DNA of 64,000 nt, taken from positions 62,001-126,000 of the forward strand of contig LATX02000212.1 in assembly GCA_001466705.2 (NCBI GenBank), written 5' to 3'. Both the position numbers and the translations under genes were made by a program. The DNA comes from Moniliophthora roreri (Eukaryota; Basidiomycota; Agaricomycetes; Agaricales; Marasmiaceae). The notes under the pieces are model-generated. The model made no database searches, was not told the DNA's origin, and saw only the letters and a program-made list of their open reading frames with translations. Each line of letters starts with the position of its first letter. The first letter of the stretch is position 1. Positions 12,126 to 22,800 of this stretch are shown piece after piece.

Positions 12126-12660
12126 ATGGTACGTTCCACTTTTTCGAGTCTTTTGGGCGACGTTTGGTGCTGGATTCACCGGATGCTAATTGGATGTACC
12201 TTGTTTTCCAGGCCTCAACAGATCTTGCACCCGCGTATGCTGCTCTCATCCTCGCTGACGAGGGTGTTGAGATTACCGTGCGTTCACAAATTCCTTACAT
12301 TTTGTACTGTCTAATTCACTACTCTTCCTTTCACAGTCCGACAAAATCCTCGCACTTACTACTGCTGCTGGTGTCGAAGTCGAGCCTATATGGGCATCCC
12401 TCCTCGCAAAAGCACTTGAAGGAAAGGACGTTAAGGAGCTCTTAAGTAACATCGGTTCAGGGGGAGGTGCTCCTGCTGCTGCTGTTGGTGGAGGTGCTGC
12501 TGCTGGAGGTGCTGCCGCTGCAGAGGCACCGAAGGAGGAAGAGAAGAAGGAGGAGGAGAAGGAGGAATCAGATGAAGACATGGTGAGTGCTTGATCATTT
12601 TCTCGTCATTTTTCAGAGGTGCTAATGATTCGCTTGTAGGGCTTCGGTCTTTTCGACTAA
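12126..12660 (+). CDS. RPP1: 60S acidic ribosomal protein P1
   Basis: Four exons: 12126-12128 (the ATG alone), 12212-12277, 12337-12582 and 12640-12660, giving a 111-residue protein. All introns are GT-AG (GTACGT, GTGCGT, GTGAGT donors). The protein begins [19 protein letters not shown], has the P1 dimerisation helices, then an Ala/Gly hinge (about residues 68-85), a Glu/Lys-rich acidic stretch and the invariant P-protein tail SDEDMGFGLFD. P1 pairs with P2 on uL10 to form the ribosomal stalk that recruits and activates translational GTPases. Length and tail match the family. The last seven codons (GFGLFD plus stop) sit alone on exon 4. This is the last conserved housekeeping gene before the transposon-filled part of the window. 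Confidence 0.97.
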
Positions 12661-13319
12661 AATCGTGTATCTTGCATGTACTTTCTCTCTCTACACATTA
12701 CACCCACGCGCCCACGCGCACCGATGTTTATACATATGTTACTAGTGCTATGAATATGCATCGATTCACAGACTCCATATAATTTCGGGTGAGACCTTTC
12801 GAAAGGATTGGCGGTGCTTTCGGGTATCAATGGCGGAATGGAATCCAGGCTGTTCGTGTTGCCTTTGCAGCTCACAGCCCATCGTAACCCATTATGTTAC
12901 AGAACCTGGTTGTTGTCGGTCGACGTACATATGCCGCGCACATTCTGTGAGGTAGACGTCTTGAAACCAAAGCTTATGCACAGCGGTTTTGGGAAAATCT
13001 AAGGTGATCTTAGATGGAAACACTTCCTGAAATGTGTGAATATTACGTAGGATCAGTCGAAACACAATCTGGATCCAAAGAATTACATAATCCAAGACCT
13101 GAGATTTTGAGAATTCGGTCGAATTTGTCTCTTGCGGAGACGGACAGTGGAACATCAACAATAAGTCCCACCAGATTCTCCACAAATCGGATCTCATTTT
13201 GGTATGTCATGATCAGGAATCCTAGCTTGAATCTGTACTGGATTTAAGGGGATTCTACCAGACTGACCTAGACTCTGATTCGTTACGTTTCAGCATGTCA
13301 CAGCCATCTTCTGACACAT
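12661..13319. other. Intergenic boundary between gene space and transposons
   Basis: No gene recognised. Open frames on both strands are short and uncharacterised. Confidence 0.5.
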
Positions 13320-13322
13320 TAA

Positions 13323-13365
13323 GGCCCTGCTCGGGAACCCAAGTCAACTCACCCTGGGTTAGGTT
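13323..13365 (+). repeat. Left terminal inverted repeat
   Basis: 43 bp matching the reverse complement of 22755-22797 with two mismatches (positions 10 and 37 of the repeat). Preceded by TAA. Confidence 0.9.
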
Positions 13366-14722
13366 GCAGGTCAGGTTGACATTTGCCGAGAAGTGCAACT
13401 CTGGCATGGATGATAGACTGTGAGGTCACAGAGCTGTGCAGTGTGACTGGGTACAGGTCCAGGACCTGACGCCAAACAATGACCTGCCGAGGGGAAGCCG
13501 CGTCGCAATCTCTGGACGAGGAAGAGGGCCTTGAGCCTGGGCTTGAAGGCCAAAAGGAGGTGAAAGTTGAGCTCGTTCTGCCTCTGCAAGCTCAATGGAC
13601 AGCCAGGATCGAAGGAGGATGTCGGCAGTGATGGAAAGAGCAAGACATGGAGGTATAGATAACTAGCACAATCACGTTGTAAACTAAGATCACACTGTGA
13701 TTGTCGAAGAAATATTGGAACTGAAAGGGAAAAGAAAACTGAGAATGGACTCACTGTAGCACTGGCTGCAGTAGACTAGGAGTGAATCTCAGATTGAGAG
13801 CTTGAGGAGCTGGCAGCATGGGCATTGGGACAGAGAGGCAGGATGGTGGATGAAGAGAAGAAAATGGGTTCAAAAACACGTGCTGAACTTGATTTTTGAG
13901 AAGCCTGCAGGCTTACATGCACCTTTGTATGTGAACAGGCATGGCTAATGGTGAACTGGGCTGATCTACATGGGCTGGAGTACGTGAGGCCGGGAACATG
14001 TGTGTGTAGCATTGACAATGATTACAACCAGTGTGCTGGCATGCTGGCAAGGTCTTTTTTACTTATCTTGATGTCTATTTCTCGTTATCGAGGTCTATCC
14101 AGCACTTCTGGAGGGGCATGAAGTCCTTTCTGTCCAGAAAATAGACTGCCGCAGCAGTTTCGTAAACCTGACACATGTCAGGTGTGCTGGTTCTCATCAA
14201 CCTCCACCATTAACATCACGTCGACTCCCTATTACGTCCATAACCTTTGTAACTTTGGTGAGTATTTCTATATACCTCCTTTAATCTGGTACTCATGTCT
14301 TCATCACCCAGTAGTGCTCCAACACAAGTTATTTACTCATTCACTTGGCTTTGGCTTCAACTCCCAAGCTGGGCTTCATCATGATCAAGGTTCGTTTACT
14401 CCTGGATGCATGGTCCTTTCAGGAGTATTGGGCTGGGAGAAAAACTCAGGAGAACTCAGAGATTTGGTTGATCAAAGTATGTCTCAACTTCTAGATAAAT
14501 TATTTTTCCCTGCTAATGCTAGGATATAAGGGTGTGGAGATGTTCCAGTTCCAGCAGTACAGCAAACCCTACCTTCAACATCTATCTTGCCTATGTTCTC
14601 TCTACTCAATACCAATGAACCTGGCTCCAACTCTGAACATCATGTATTTGATGTTTTTCATGGTCTTCAAGGCATTCTCTCCAACAGAAACCAGTGGACA
14701 CATTAAGAAACCAGCAGACTAC
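13366..14722. other. Left interior of composite element, no clear gene
   Basis: No recognisable domain on either strand. Part of this may be the 5' exons of the recombinase gene, whose start I could not place, or the left arm of a Harbinger-type MITE. Confidence 0.4.
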
Positions 14723-16869
14723 ATGACATTGATGCTGAAATTGACCTTGATGAAGAGATTGGTCATCTGAGGATGGATACCAACTATTGCAATGATGATG
14801 ATGACATGCCTGAGCTTCAGGCTGTCACTGAAGATGGGAGTGACTGGGAAGATGATGATGATGATGAGGATGATGATGAGGACGATGATGAGGAGATGGT
14901 TCACCAACACCCTTGGAAGGTGCGAAAAGTAAGCATAGCCTTCATTCACCATCTGGGACCTTCTGAACAATTCTATATACAGGTAAAGCTGTGGCATAGT
15001 GTCCCCATTGAAGCTAAAGACTACGAAAGCCCAGTGGTAAGTCACATTCCTCTTAGACCTTATTAGATATACTAACACTATTCCAGAACCAATCTGATGA
15101 TGTCTACACTACTGCGCCTCTCACAATGGTCATTGACACAGATGAACACAACAACAGGGGTGTTGCTGACTCTGTGGAGCCAATGATCAACCTCTTCAAG
15201 TCAATGGCAACTTCCAACTCTGCTGCAGCCTCGGCCACCAACACTAACATCGACCCCATGTCAGCCTTAACAACAAGTTCTGGTTTGATGGCAGCTTCCA
15301 CATCTGACACCAACATATCGGCCCTTCCAGACAGTTTTCGCAAGACTGTGATGGAACGTGCTCAGAGCATTAGTGAGGATACACAGAAGGAGTATATATG
15401 GCAAGTACCTATCATCTTTTGCTCCGATTTGAAGATTGATTGAGTAATCCTAGGCAATGCAACTCGCTTGAAGCCTATGCTCAACAGCATAGTTTCATCA
15501 AGCCTGGGAAGAAATTCGTATGCAACATGCCACATCCAGATGCTGCTGAGATTATCAACGCATGGATCATAGATGCGTACATAGTCTTTTAGCCATCGTG
15601 TACTGTTGCCTCATAACTAATGTGCTCCTAGTTGTGACGCACAAAATCCAGATGGAACCTTTAAGCCTGATGATCAGATTCAAAGCAGCTACAGCCATGC
15701 AGAGAAGAAGCAAGTGGGCATCTTGTGGGGGTTTCAGCAAGTCGGGCTCACAGACTGCTGGCACAAGAATGAGGCAACTGGAGACATGACAGGGAACCCA
15801 GTTGCTTCCTTTCAGGTTTCCAAGTACATGTCCAACCTGAAGCGTCAAAAGGTATTCACTGATCATTTTTCACTTAAGATTTCTCTGACATCATCTCCAA
15901 GGTTCGAGCTGGAGAGACACCAACTAGTTTACACGCTATCACTCCAGTAAGTTACTTACTGCTCTATCCAATTAGCTAATTAATTGTTTTCAGAAAATGA
16001 TCCTAGACTTGTTCAATCTTGCTTGCGAAGGAGACAATTACAACATCAAACCCATAGCACCTTCGGTATGGAAGAATCAGGACTCCACCAAGCCAAGAAT
16101 GTATGGAGGGTGCATGTACTGCCAACTACATCTTGCCTGTGTCATTTTGTTTCTTTGTCTCCTTTGCATAGATGAGACATTGAAAATTGAAGCTCACAAT
16201 GTCAAGGTCATCAAGAACTTTGACAAGCATGGGCATTTGATGGAACTTACTCTACTGTTTTGAAAGATGCACCAATATGGTGGTAGGTTGTTTAAGTCTT
16301 TAAAGCTTCGAGACTACTAACGTGCAGTGTAGATATTAAACCTTTTTACCTCTGCAAATTCTCAGAAGAGCTTTCATACCTCTGTCCTATTTGTGCATGG
16401 TCTGCATTGTACAATGAAACCAATGGAACTGGCTTCCTTTTTCACAAGATAGGCACAGATGATTGAATTGACCTTCAGGATCCTGACCCTATGGTGAGTC
16501 GGTGCTATTGCTACCATTTCATATGCCAAGGTGTTCATACTCTGAAACCAGCCCTCTCAAACGTTTCTTGCAGTACTCTGCCAGAGCCTTTGTAACATCA
16601 ATGTTGATGGAGATGCCTATGGTGGTCACTCCTTCTGTCGAGGTGGTGTTCAGTGGCTCTCAGTCAACTGCCGATGGTCGTTGAGAAAGATCTGTGAGTG
16701 GGGTGGATGGAGCCAAGAATTCACCCACCTCACAATTGTCAAGTATCTTATTTCATGGAACAATGATCCAATGTTCCGACGCGAGGATTTTTTTGCAACC
16801 ACACAACCTGTAGACATTGAGCAGAATACCTGTCCCACTTGTAATCATTCTTGCACTTGTGCTTATTAA
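14723..16869 (+). pseudogene. Tyrosine recombinase (Agaricomycete YR family), inactivated
   Basis: Exons separated by short introns give an acidic N-terminal region (long Asp/Glu run at 14850-14900), then YAQQHSFIKPGKKFVCN, FQVSKYMSNLKRQKVRAGET, LCIDETLKI, IKPFYLCKFSEELSYLCPICA, GGHSFCRGGVQW, ICEWGGWSQEFTHLTIVKYL and ISWNNDP. The last blocks match the catalytic core of fungal tyrosine recombinases (DNA breaking-rejoining enzymes): box I Arg, HxxR and the nucleophilic Tyr. The histidine (GGHSF) and tyrosine (VKYL) are present. However, the box I arginine is Cys (TGC at 16165-16167) and the HxxR arginine is also Cys (TGT at 16636-16638). The enzyme should cut and rejoin DNA through a phosphotyrosine link to move the element; this copy should be dead. 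One intron near 15400 appears to use a GC donor. The 5' end is unresolved. Confidence 0.68.
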
Positions 16870-17356
16870 CTAATCCATGTAGTCTAGTAGTTGTTAATGC
16901 TAATATCTGCATGTGTACTATACCAAGCATTTGACATGTGGCAAGGGCACACATGTTATTTGCTGATCTCAACTCAACTCTCAGTCATTCCGCCTCACTT
17001 TCAACAACCCCAGAGATGAAGAACGGAGCATGAGCTGGAAGAGTGAGGAAGTTATCAGTAAGTCTCTCAATCATCTCTGAACTGTTCTTAAAATACTGAT
17101 CCACCTCATAGCGGCTTCATCGCATATCAAGTCTCTCAATATCCATGAAGAAATCATCACAACTTTCTTCTCACCACTCATTTCCTTAGTACTATTCTGA
17201 ACCTTGTATATGTACCCAAATTTCAACTGCTTTCTATTTCTCCAATGTGCTTGCATAACCCATATGATCACTCACATTGTTTCGTCTCATCTAGCAGATG
17301 TATTAGCAATATATAGGGGTGTGGCATCTTCATCTTTGTCCAGCCCTTTCAGTACA
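16870..17356. other. Spacer between recombinase and nuclease genes
   Basis: No gene recognised; interrupted at its right end by the CACTA-type MITE. Confidence 0.4.
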
Positions 17357-18075
17357 CACTACGTACAAGGTGTTCTTTTAACATGGTTTTCTGATTGAGA
17401 AAACACTTAATCTAAGAGAATTTTTATAAAACCATATATAAATTCTAAATTTCAATTGTGTCCTCTCAACAAGAATATGCCTGGAGAATACTAAATTTTC
17501 AGCAGCAAAAGATATGGAATTTTCAAATTCTGAGAATTAATAGATAATACAATATATTAGAATAATTTCTATACTGAGAAAACATTAAATTTTCTCTGGT
17601 TGAAAATGCTCAGAAAATGCTGATAAGATAAGATAAAAATTCCACATTTTCTATTGTGGGAAAGTCAGAGAAAATGGTAGGAAAATCATGTGAAAACACT
17701 ATATTTTAAAGCAGTTTTTAGATAGTTTTCATATAGTTTTCCTTTTGTATTTAACATGTTTCCTTTGATATAAAATTCAAAATCTTATATTTATTTTCTA
17801 AATGTTTTCTCACTATTTTATAGGGCAGAAAATTTAGTATAATTTGTAATTAGAAAATTAAAGGATAATTCTATAATTTCATTATCATAAAATAATAAAA
17901 AAACACAGACTCTTTTGGAAATTAAAATCCAGAGTATGCTTGCTGTTTTCAATATGTGATGACAACTTGAAACTAATAGAATTTTCTGAGTGTTGTCTGG
18001 AAGCAAATATATAGCAGTATTCTGGGTGTATTTCCTTTGTATTAATAGCATAAAAAGAACACCTTGTACATAATG
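17357..18075 (+). mobile_element. CACTA-type MITE, copy 1 (719 bp)
   Basis: Very AT-rich element starting CACTACGTACAAGGTGTTC and ending in its imperfect inverse ...GAACACCTTGTACATAATG. The 3-bp target duplication ACA is present on both sides (17354-17356 and 18076-18078). CACTA termini with 3-bp duplications are the hallmark of the EnSpm/CACTA superfamily. No transposase is encoded, so it is non-autonomous. Two further copies lie at 38246-39513 and 55452-55786. It inserted directly in front of the XPG-like start codon: excision would leave ...ACAATGGGT. Confidence 0.88.
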
Positions 18076-18078
18076 ACA

Positions 18079-19644
18079 ATGGGTGTTCCTGGTATCTGGG
18101 AGGCATGTAGCTTCTTCTTCCCTGGAGTTGCAATACTAACTAACTTACAGAAACTAAAGAAGATGAAAATACTAGTTACAATGTCATTTTCAGAGTTTGT
18201 GCTTCAAGAATACCTATGGTGCCAGGGTCTAGGAGAATCTTATGAGATATATACTGTGACTGTTGGTGCATGGTAAGCATTTACTTATATGTGTGTTCAG
18301 TAACCTTGTTTTGACACTGAATTCAAAGGCTCCTGGCGAGGGCAAAGCTGAACTCATAGCTATAAGCCTAAATGGGGAGGTTGATGCTATAATTACGGCC
18401 GGCAGCAACATTTTTCCTCTGGGCACTAAATGTGTTCTAGTCATTGATGCGTAAGTCCAGTATTACCACATATCACAGCATTCAAGCTCTTACAGAATGT
18501 TTCATTCATTAGAAAGTCCAGTACTGAAGCCAATCTAGTGGTCACAGTCTATTGCATGGATGACATCAAGAGGAAGCTATGCTTTACCTGAGGAGATTTC
18601 ATGCTATATTCAATTCTCGTGGGCAATGACTATGACCCTGGTCTTCGAGGTTGTGGTGAGGAGCTGGGTTTCAGCATTGCTCAGTTAAGCCTTGCCCACA
18701 ACCTTATTCCCAAGTTTCAGTACACCGTGCAGCACTTTCGGGATAAAGATGCATGTGATTTGTACTTGGAAATGCTATGGGACCAAATCAGCAATGAGTT
18801 TAAAACCAATGCACACCAGAATATGGCGACTGCACACCCTGCACTTGCCCGGGAATTAGCCAACTCTGCTATGCAGAAAAGGCTTTTCTCCTCTGAATCC
18901 AAAGCACTCACAGCATTTATCAACCCTCTTACCTCTTTCTCCAACTTGTCCAGGATGGGCTATTGGCAATTTGCAGACAGACCACAGCCACCACATGCAC
19001 ACAACCTGAAGGAGATTATTCAACACTGTACCAGCATTATCAAATGGAGGGGCATGGGTCTTATTAAACACTTTCACTCTAACCTTTGGGCTGGAATGAT
19101 AATGTGCAGAATTGCAGTGGTAAGGCTTTTGTTTTATAGTATTCATATATTTTGACCACACAGATCATTGTAGGGGTACTATTGCTTCGATTCTCACACT
19201 GGTAACGTCTTTGCACTGTCTCATCAGCAGTCAATTTTATTCTGTGATGGCTATCCATTCATTCCTACTTCTGATTCCATTATTGTCAGAGAAACTCAAC
19301 AGCACATTGACTCCATCAGTACACACTCCGTTCAGATTGATTTCGCTCTGGAACATATTCTGGGACAGGTGTTCATCCTTTTGAATCTGCCAGTCACAGC
19401 CACAGACAATGTTCCCCGAACAATCTGAGTTACCGTCTCCATGTTTCTTCTTGAAGCAACAAGTGTCAATAAGCCCAATATACAGCCCCAAACACCAGCT
19501 AACACAGAGGAGGAGGAACCTGATAGCAACAACAGTGACAACATTGAATGGGGGGAGATTTCTATTGATCAGACTGGTAGGCACAACAGTGACAGCGACA
19601 TCGAGATTGTCCATATGTCAATCTGTTCAGTTATTGACCACTGA
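18079..19644 (+). pseudogene. XPG/FEN1-like (PIN-domain) nuclease, decayed
   Basis: Starts MGVPGIWE, the N-terminal signature of Rad2/XPG-family structure-specific nucleases, where the free N-terminus helps form the active site. After introns comes the internal XPG region: KAPGEGKAELIAISLNGEVDA followed by IITAGSNIFPLGTK (family consensus has TDDSDTFLFG, so two metal-binding aspartates are replaced). Next comes ILVGNDYDPGLRGCGEELG, equivalent to the GGDYxxGLPGCG loop, then a C-terminal region (IIVRETQQHIDSISTHSVQIDF) and an acidic tail ending at 19644. There is an in-frame TGA before FMLYSILVGNDYD near 18592. The normal role would be cleavage of flap or bubble DNA; in an element it could process recombination intermediates. 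Large parts between residues 10 and about 90 are missing or unrecognisable. The gene sits between the recombinase (+) and the SAP gene (-). Confidence 0.68.
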
Positions 19645-19774
19645 CAATTAGCTATATATATTCTTTAAATTACTAGCTGCAGGAACATTTTTTCATCTAT
19701 AATCCAAGTATATTGCATATGAGTATCAGTAACGACGTGTCAAGAAAATACCAAGAAATTCAATATGAAAAACA

Positions 19775-21290
19775 CTACTCAGAGTCAGAACTGTCCAAAC
19801 CAGAGTCACCTGCAGGCTGCTGTGCCTTGCACTGATTCCATCTAGCCACATTACACGCTTTGAGGATGTCCTTGATGCAAGTCTGGTTCATCTGCTTCCC
19901 ATCAGGGTCCATGAATTCTGTCCAGAATGCATCCTTCCCACACTGTGTGTAGTATTTCCCTATAAGCTAGGCAGTATAAGATAGTCAATAACATGAAAGA
20001 AAGAGTAACGAATGATACCAACTGACCAGACATACCAAGTCTTCTTGAGCTTCTTCCATCATTGATCCTTGCATTCCTTGACCTTGTGCTTGAAAACATC
20101 TGGCCAGTACTCGTACGCGATGCAGTGGTCATTAATCTTCACGATACACTTGTCTTTGTTCTCTTTGAACTTGGGGTGATCATCCGACCACAATATGCTG
20201 AGTTCATCAAGGTCCCTGCTGAACGTATGCTTGGGTGGATCAGGCACCTTTGTCTGGTCAAAGGTAACCACTGTTCCATTGAAGAGAATGAATGACCGCA
20301 TCCTGGGTATGTCATTTGGTGTAGTAGTTCCAGAGCCTGGATTTCCCACTGGCACCTGAGGAAATGGCATGGCTGGAGAGGGATTAGAGCAGTGTATAGT
20401 GGTTGCTGCAGCAGATGGGTTTGATAGCGGTAGATGCTGGTCAGGAGATACGGAGATTGCTGCATCCAAAGCTGGTGTGGAAAGGTTGGAGATAGATGTT
20501 GTCGGGAGTAATGGTGGTAAATTGGCAGTCTGTTGCAACTGGGAAACAACAAGCCAATCAACCTTGGCCTCCAGACTGTTGATCTGAGTAGATAAGGTCT
20601 GTTTCGTTGATGCCTGCTGAGAGCTGAAAATGAAGAACAATTGACTTGAAGAAAGGAGACAACATACCTTTGTAGCTGGTGGCCAAAAGGGCTTGGAATA
20701 TTCTGGATGTTCAGCCAAAATCTCTCTTGCCTGAAAAGCCTGCTTGTGAGACTCTAATCACATACTAGAGGACTAGCAATGCTCACCAGGGCCAGCTGTT
20801 CTTCTATTTCTGCTCTTGTCCAGGTATCCTTTGCCCCATGTGCGATTGAACGAGTAGTTGGCGCAGCTGATCATGATACCTCCTGGCTGTGCCTCCAGGC
20901 ACACTTTTTGCTCTTGCTTCCAGGCTGCTCCCCCTTGTGGGTACACTTCACTACAGGCTTGAAACTGGGCCAACAGTCAATAATGTAACATAAATGAAAG
21001 GCTGACTTACAGCTTCCAATTGTCCCAGTTTTCACTAAGATCCAACAACCTCTTCAATAAATCTGCCTTGTTCCCGCTCTTCTTTTCATTGTATCAACAG
21101 CAAAGATCCTTCAACTGAGGTACTGTCAACTGATAGCTATTTGACAGCCACCATTAGTGCACATAACTGGTAATAGAGCTAAGACTCACAGATGGTATTC
21201 TTCGGGCTCATTACCTTTATTGCCTAAGCTGGGTAGCTGGAATTTCTTGCTCAACAACTCGGGAGGTACACTTGCTGCACCACGACTCAT
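19775..21290 (-). pseudogene. SAP-domain protein, decayed
   Basis: Read right to left from an ATG at 21290 (MSRGAASVPPELLSKKF). After an intron comes a SAP motif at about 21135-21008, YQLTVPQLKDLCC then YNEKKSGNKADLLKRLLDL; a TGA interrupts it where the consensus needs one residue. SAP motifs bind AT-rich DNA. Further exons give AREILAEHPEYSKPFWPPATK, a coiled coil (KQTLSTQINSLEAKVDWLVVSQLQQ, about 20590-20520), a Ser/Pro-rich linker, then TFSRDLDELSILWSDDHPKF, NDHCIAYEYWPDVFKHKVKECKDQ and a final exon GKYYTQCGKDAFWTEFMDPDG ending at SDSE plus TAG (19777-19775). It is convergent with the nuclease gene (130 bp between stops). Likely a DNA-binding accessory protein of the same element; its function is unknown. 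Confidence 0.6.
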
Positions 21291-21676
21291 TCTCAGGTGG
21301 ACACTGGCCAATTCTCCAAGAAGATAGATAGACAATCTTGTCATAAGTAGGAACACAACAGAGATCAATAACAATTTCCTGGTCAATGAGACAACTGAGG
21401 ACTTGGCAATGTCGAACACAATAGCAGTGAGGGTGGAGGCAGTGAAACGTTTCGAAAACTCGGATGGGTCATTTTGGGCTGTGGCAGTCACAATTGGCCT
21501 GTTTGTCATGTGATTAGCGACGGAGCATTTGTGAAGAGTGAAAAATGTGATATTGTTCGGTAGCGATGACATAGAATAGCAACAACGACAGAGAACCATC
21601 ATAGCATGAGGCCAATGTTTGGCTACAAGTGAGGCAGGCAAATACAACCAATGTAAATAGTGATAGACACTGTGGC

Positions 21677-21910
21677 TATGTTACATTACTTGCGCAGCAA
21701 CAACAACAACTCAACAACCACTATGACGTAGCGGCGCTAAGTTGACTAAAGGATCAAGTTCGAGTTCGAGTTCGAGTTCTCTAGCTTTCACTAAAGTTCT
21801 GAGAGTTCGGTCAAGGTGAGCAAGATGTCCAAAGGATTAACCAGGTCAAGCTGAAGTAGCTTAGACCTGCAAACTATCTACTTATACAACAATTGTGGTT
21901 ACTACTTTGC
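21677..21910. repeat. Diverged LTR-like fragment
   Basis: Begins TGTTACATTACTTGCGCAGC, very like the LTR starts at 24691, 31548 and 58063. It also contains AACCAGGTCAAGCTGAAG (about 21840), the same internal tract found in those LTRs. A TTCGAG hexamer repeat lies at about 21758-21780. The right boundary is not resolved. It is probably an old solo LTR of the same Gypsy clade. Confidence 0.5.
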
Positions 21911-22754
21911 ATACAAACTGCAAGGTCGACATTGTTTGTTTAGTAAACAGAATGTACCTATGACGATATTATAAATAAAAGTATGACATCTGAGATGATG
22001 TCGAGGAAGTAAAAATAAATATAATGATACAATAGCCGATGTCATAGATGATGTCAGATCATAAATAGAAAGGAGAAGAAACAAATAGAATAATGACTTC
22101 ATGTTGATGTCGTGAATGACATAGTTATGACGTCTTAAATAATAAGGAAAGCATAGAATCGGAAAAGGGAACTGGGAATGTGGATGTGTCCAGATGTTAA
22201 TGAGAAGCATAGGTAAAAAGAGAAAAATAGCGCTCAAGAGTGTCAAAGTGTCAAAGCAGAGAATACGAATGAGAAATGATGAAAAGAAAAAGATAGTCTG
22301 TCCGTGTGACTGTAACAGGCTATCAGGTGAGCACTTAGGCGCTGGCCTGACCATCTACTGGCATGACAGCAGGGTCTCTTTCCAGACTGAAGTCTGTTCA
22401 ACCCTCAACTTGCTAGGCTAATTGTGTCACAACCTTGTCACATCAATTGCATGTACTAGTAAAATAGTCTTAGTATGCATGCAATAAGTATGGCTCTTTT
22501 TCAATTCCTATAATCACCACACAAGTTGTACCCTTCAGAACAAATAAGGCTAATGCTGTGGTGCAAGCTTGAGAACAAGAAGAGAGCAGAAAAGGGAAAG
22601 GGAAAGAATTTTGGATACAGGCCTTAGCCTGACTTTTGATGCTGTGCCAAGGTGTGACAAAATTCTGATTTTGAATTCCAGTTTCCAAATGCAGGGTGGG
22701 GTTGAGCTTTTCTGCTAACCTTGCATGGGCTGGGACACAACTCATCTCCCACCA
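21911..22754. other. Right interior of composite element, no gene
   Basis: AT-rich sequence without a recognisable coding region; may be the right arm of the Harbinger-like element plus the rest of the LTR-like fragment. Confidence 0.4.
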
Positions 22755-22797
22755 AACCTGACCCAGGGTGAGTTGACTTGGGTTCCCAAGCAGGGCC
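22755..22797 (-). repeat. Right terminal inverted repeat
   Basis: Partner of the left TIR at 13323-13365; followed by TAA at 22798-22800. Confidence 0.9.
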
Positions 22798-22800
22798 TAA

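Larger units (their letters stand above)
13320..22800. mobile_element. 9.5-kb TIR-bounded composite element
   Basis: The ends are 43-bp inverted repeats (13323-13365 and 22755-22797) differing at two positions, both C/T. The outermost bases are GGCCCTGCTYGGGAACCC. The trinucleotide TAA lies immediately outside both ends (13320-13322 and 22798-22800), as a 3-bp target duplication. The TIR sequence and TWA-type duplication resemble PIF/Harbinger elements, but I find no Harbinger transposase inside. Instead the interior carries a tyrosine recombinase (+), an XPG-like nuclease (+) and a SAP-domain gene (-), all decayed, plus a CACTA MITE. Either the genes are cargo of one large element, or a recombinase element landed inside a Harbinger-type non-autonomous element. 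The TIRs are seen directly; the unit status is inference. Confidence 0.72.

Noticed and set aside
11946..12189. Mirror-image open frames on both strands ahead of the P1 gene
   Set aside because: Overlap the P1 leader and first intron; explained by C-rich composition.
13371..13754. 127-residue minus-strand frame inside the left TIR region
   Set aside because: Low-complexity Ser/Leu-rich translation with no recognisable motif; not a Harbinger transposase.
14850..14900. GAT/GAG run as a satellite
   Set aside because: Lies in frame in the acidic N-terminal region of the recombinase gene; coding explanation is sufficient.
22394..22420. GGCTA as right target duplication for an LTR starting at 21677
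   Set aside because: The would-be LTR end (TTGCTA) does not match the CATAACA end of the family; coincidence cannot be excluded.
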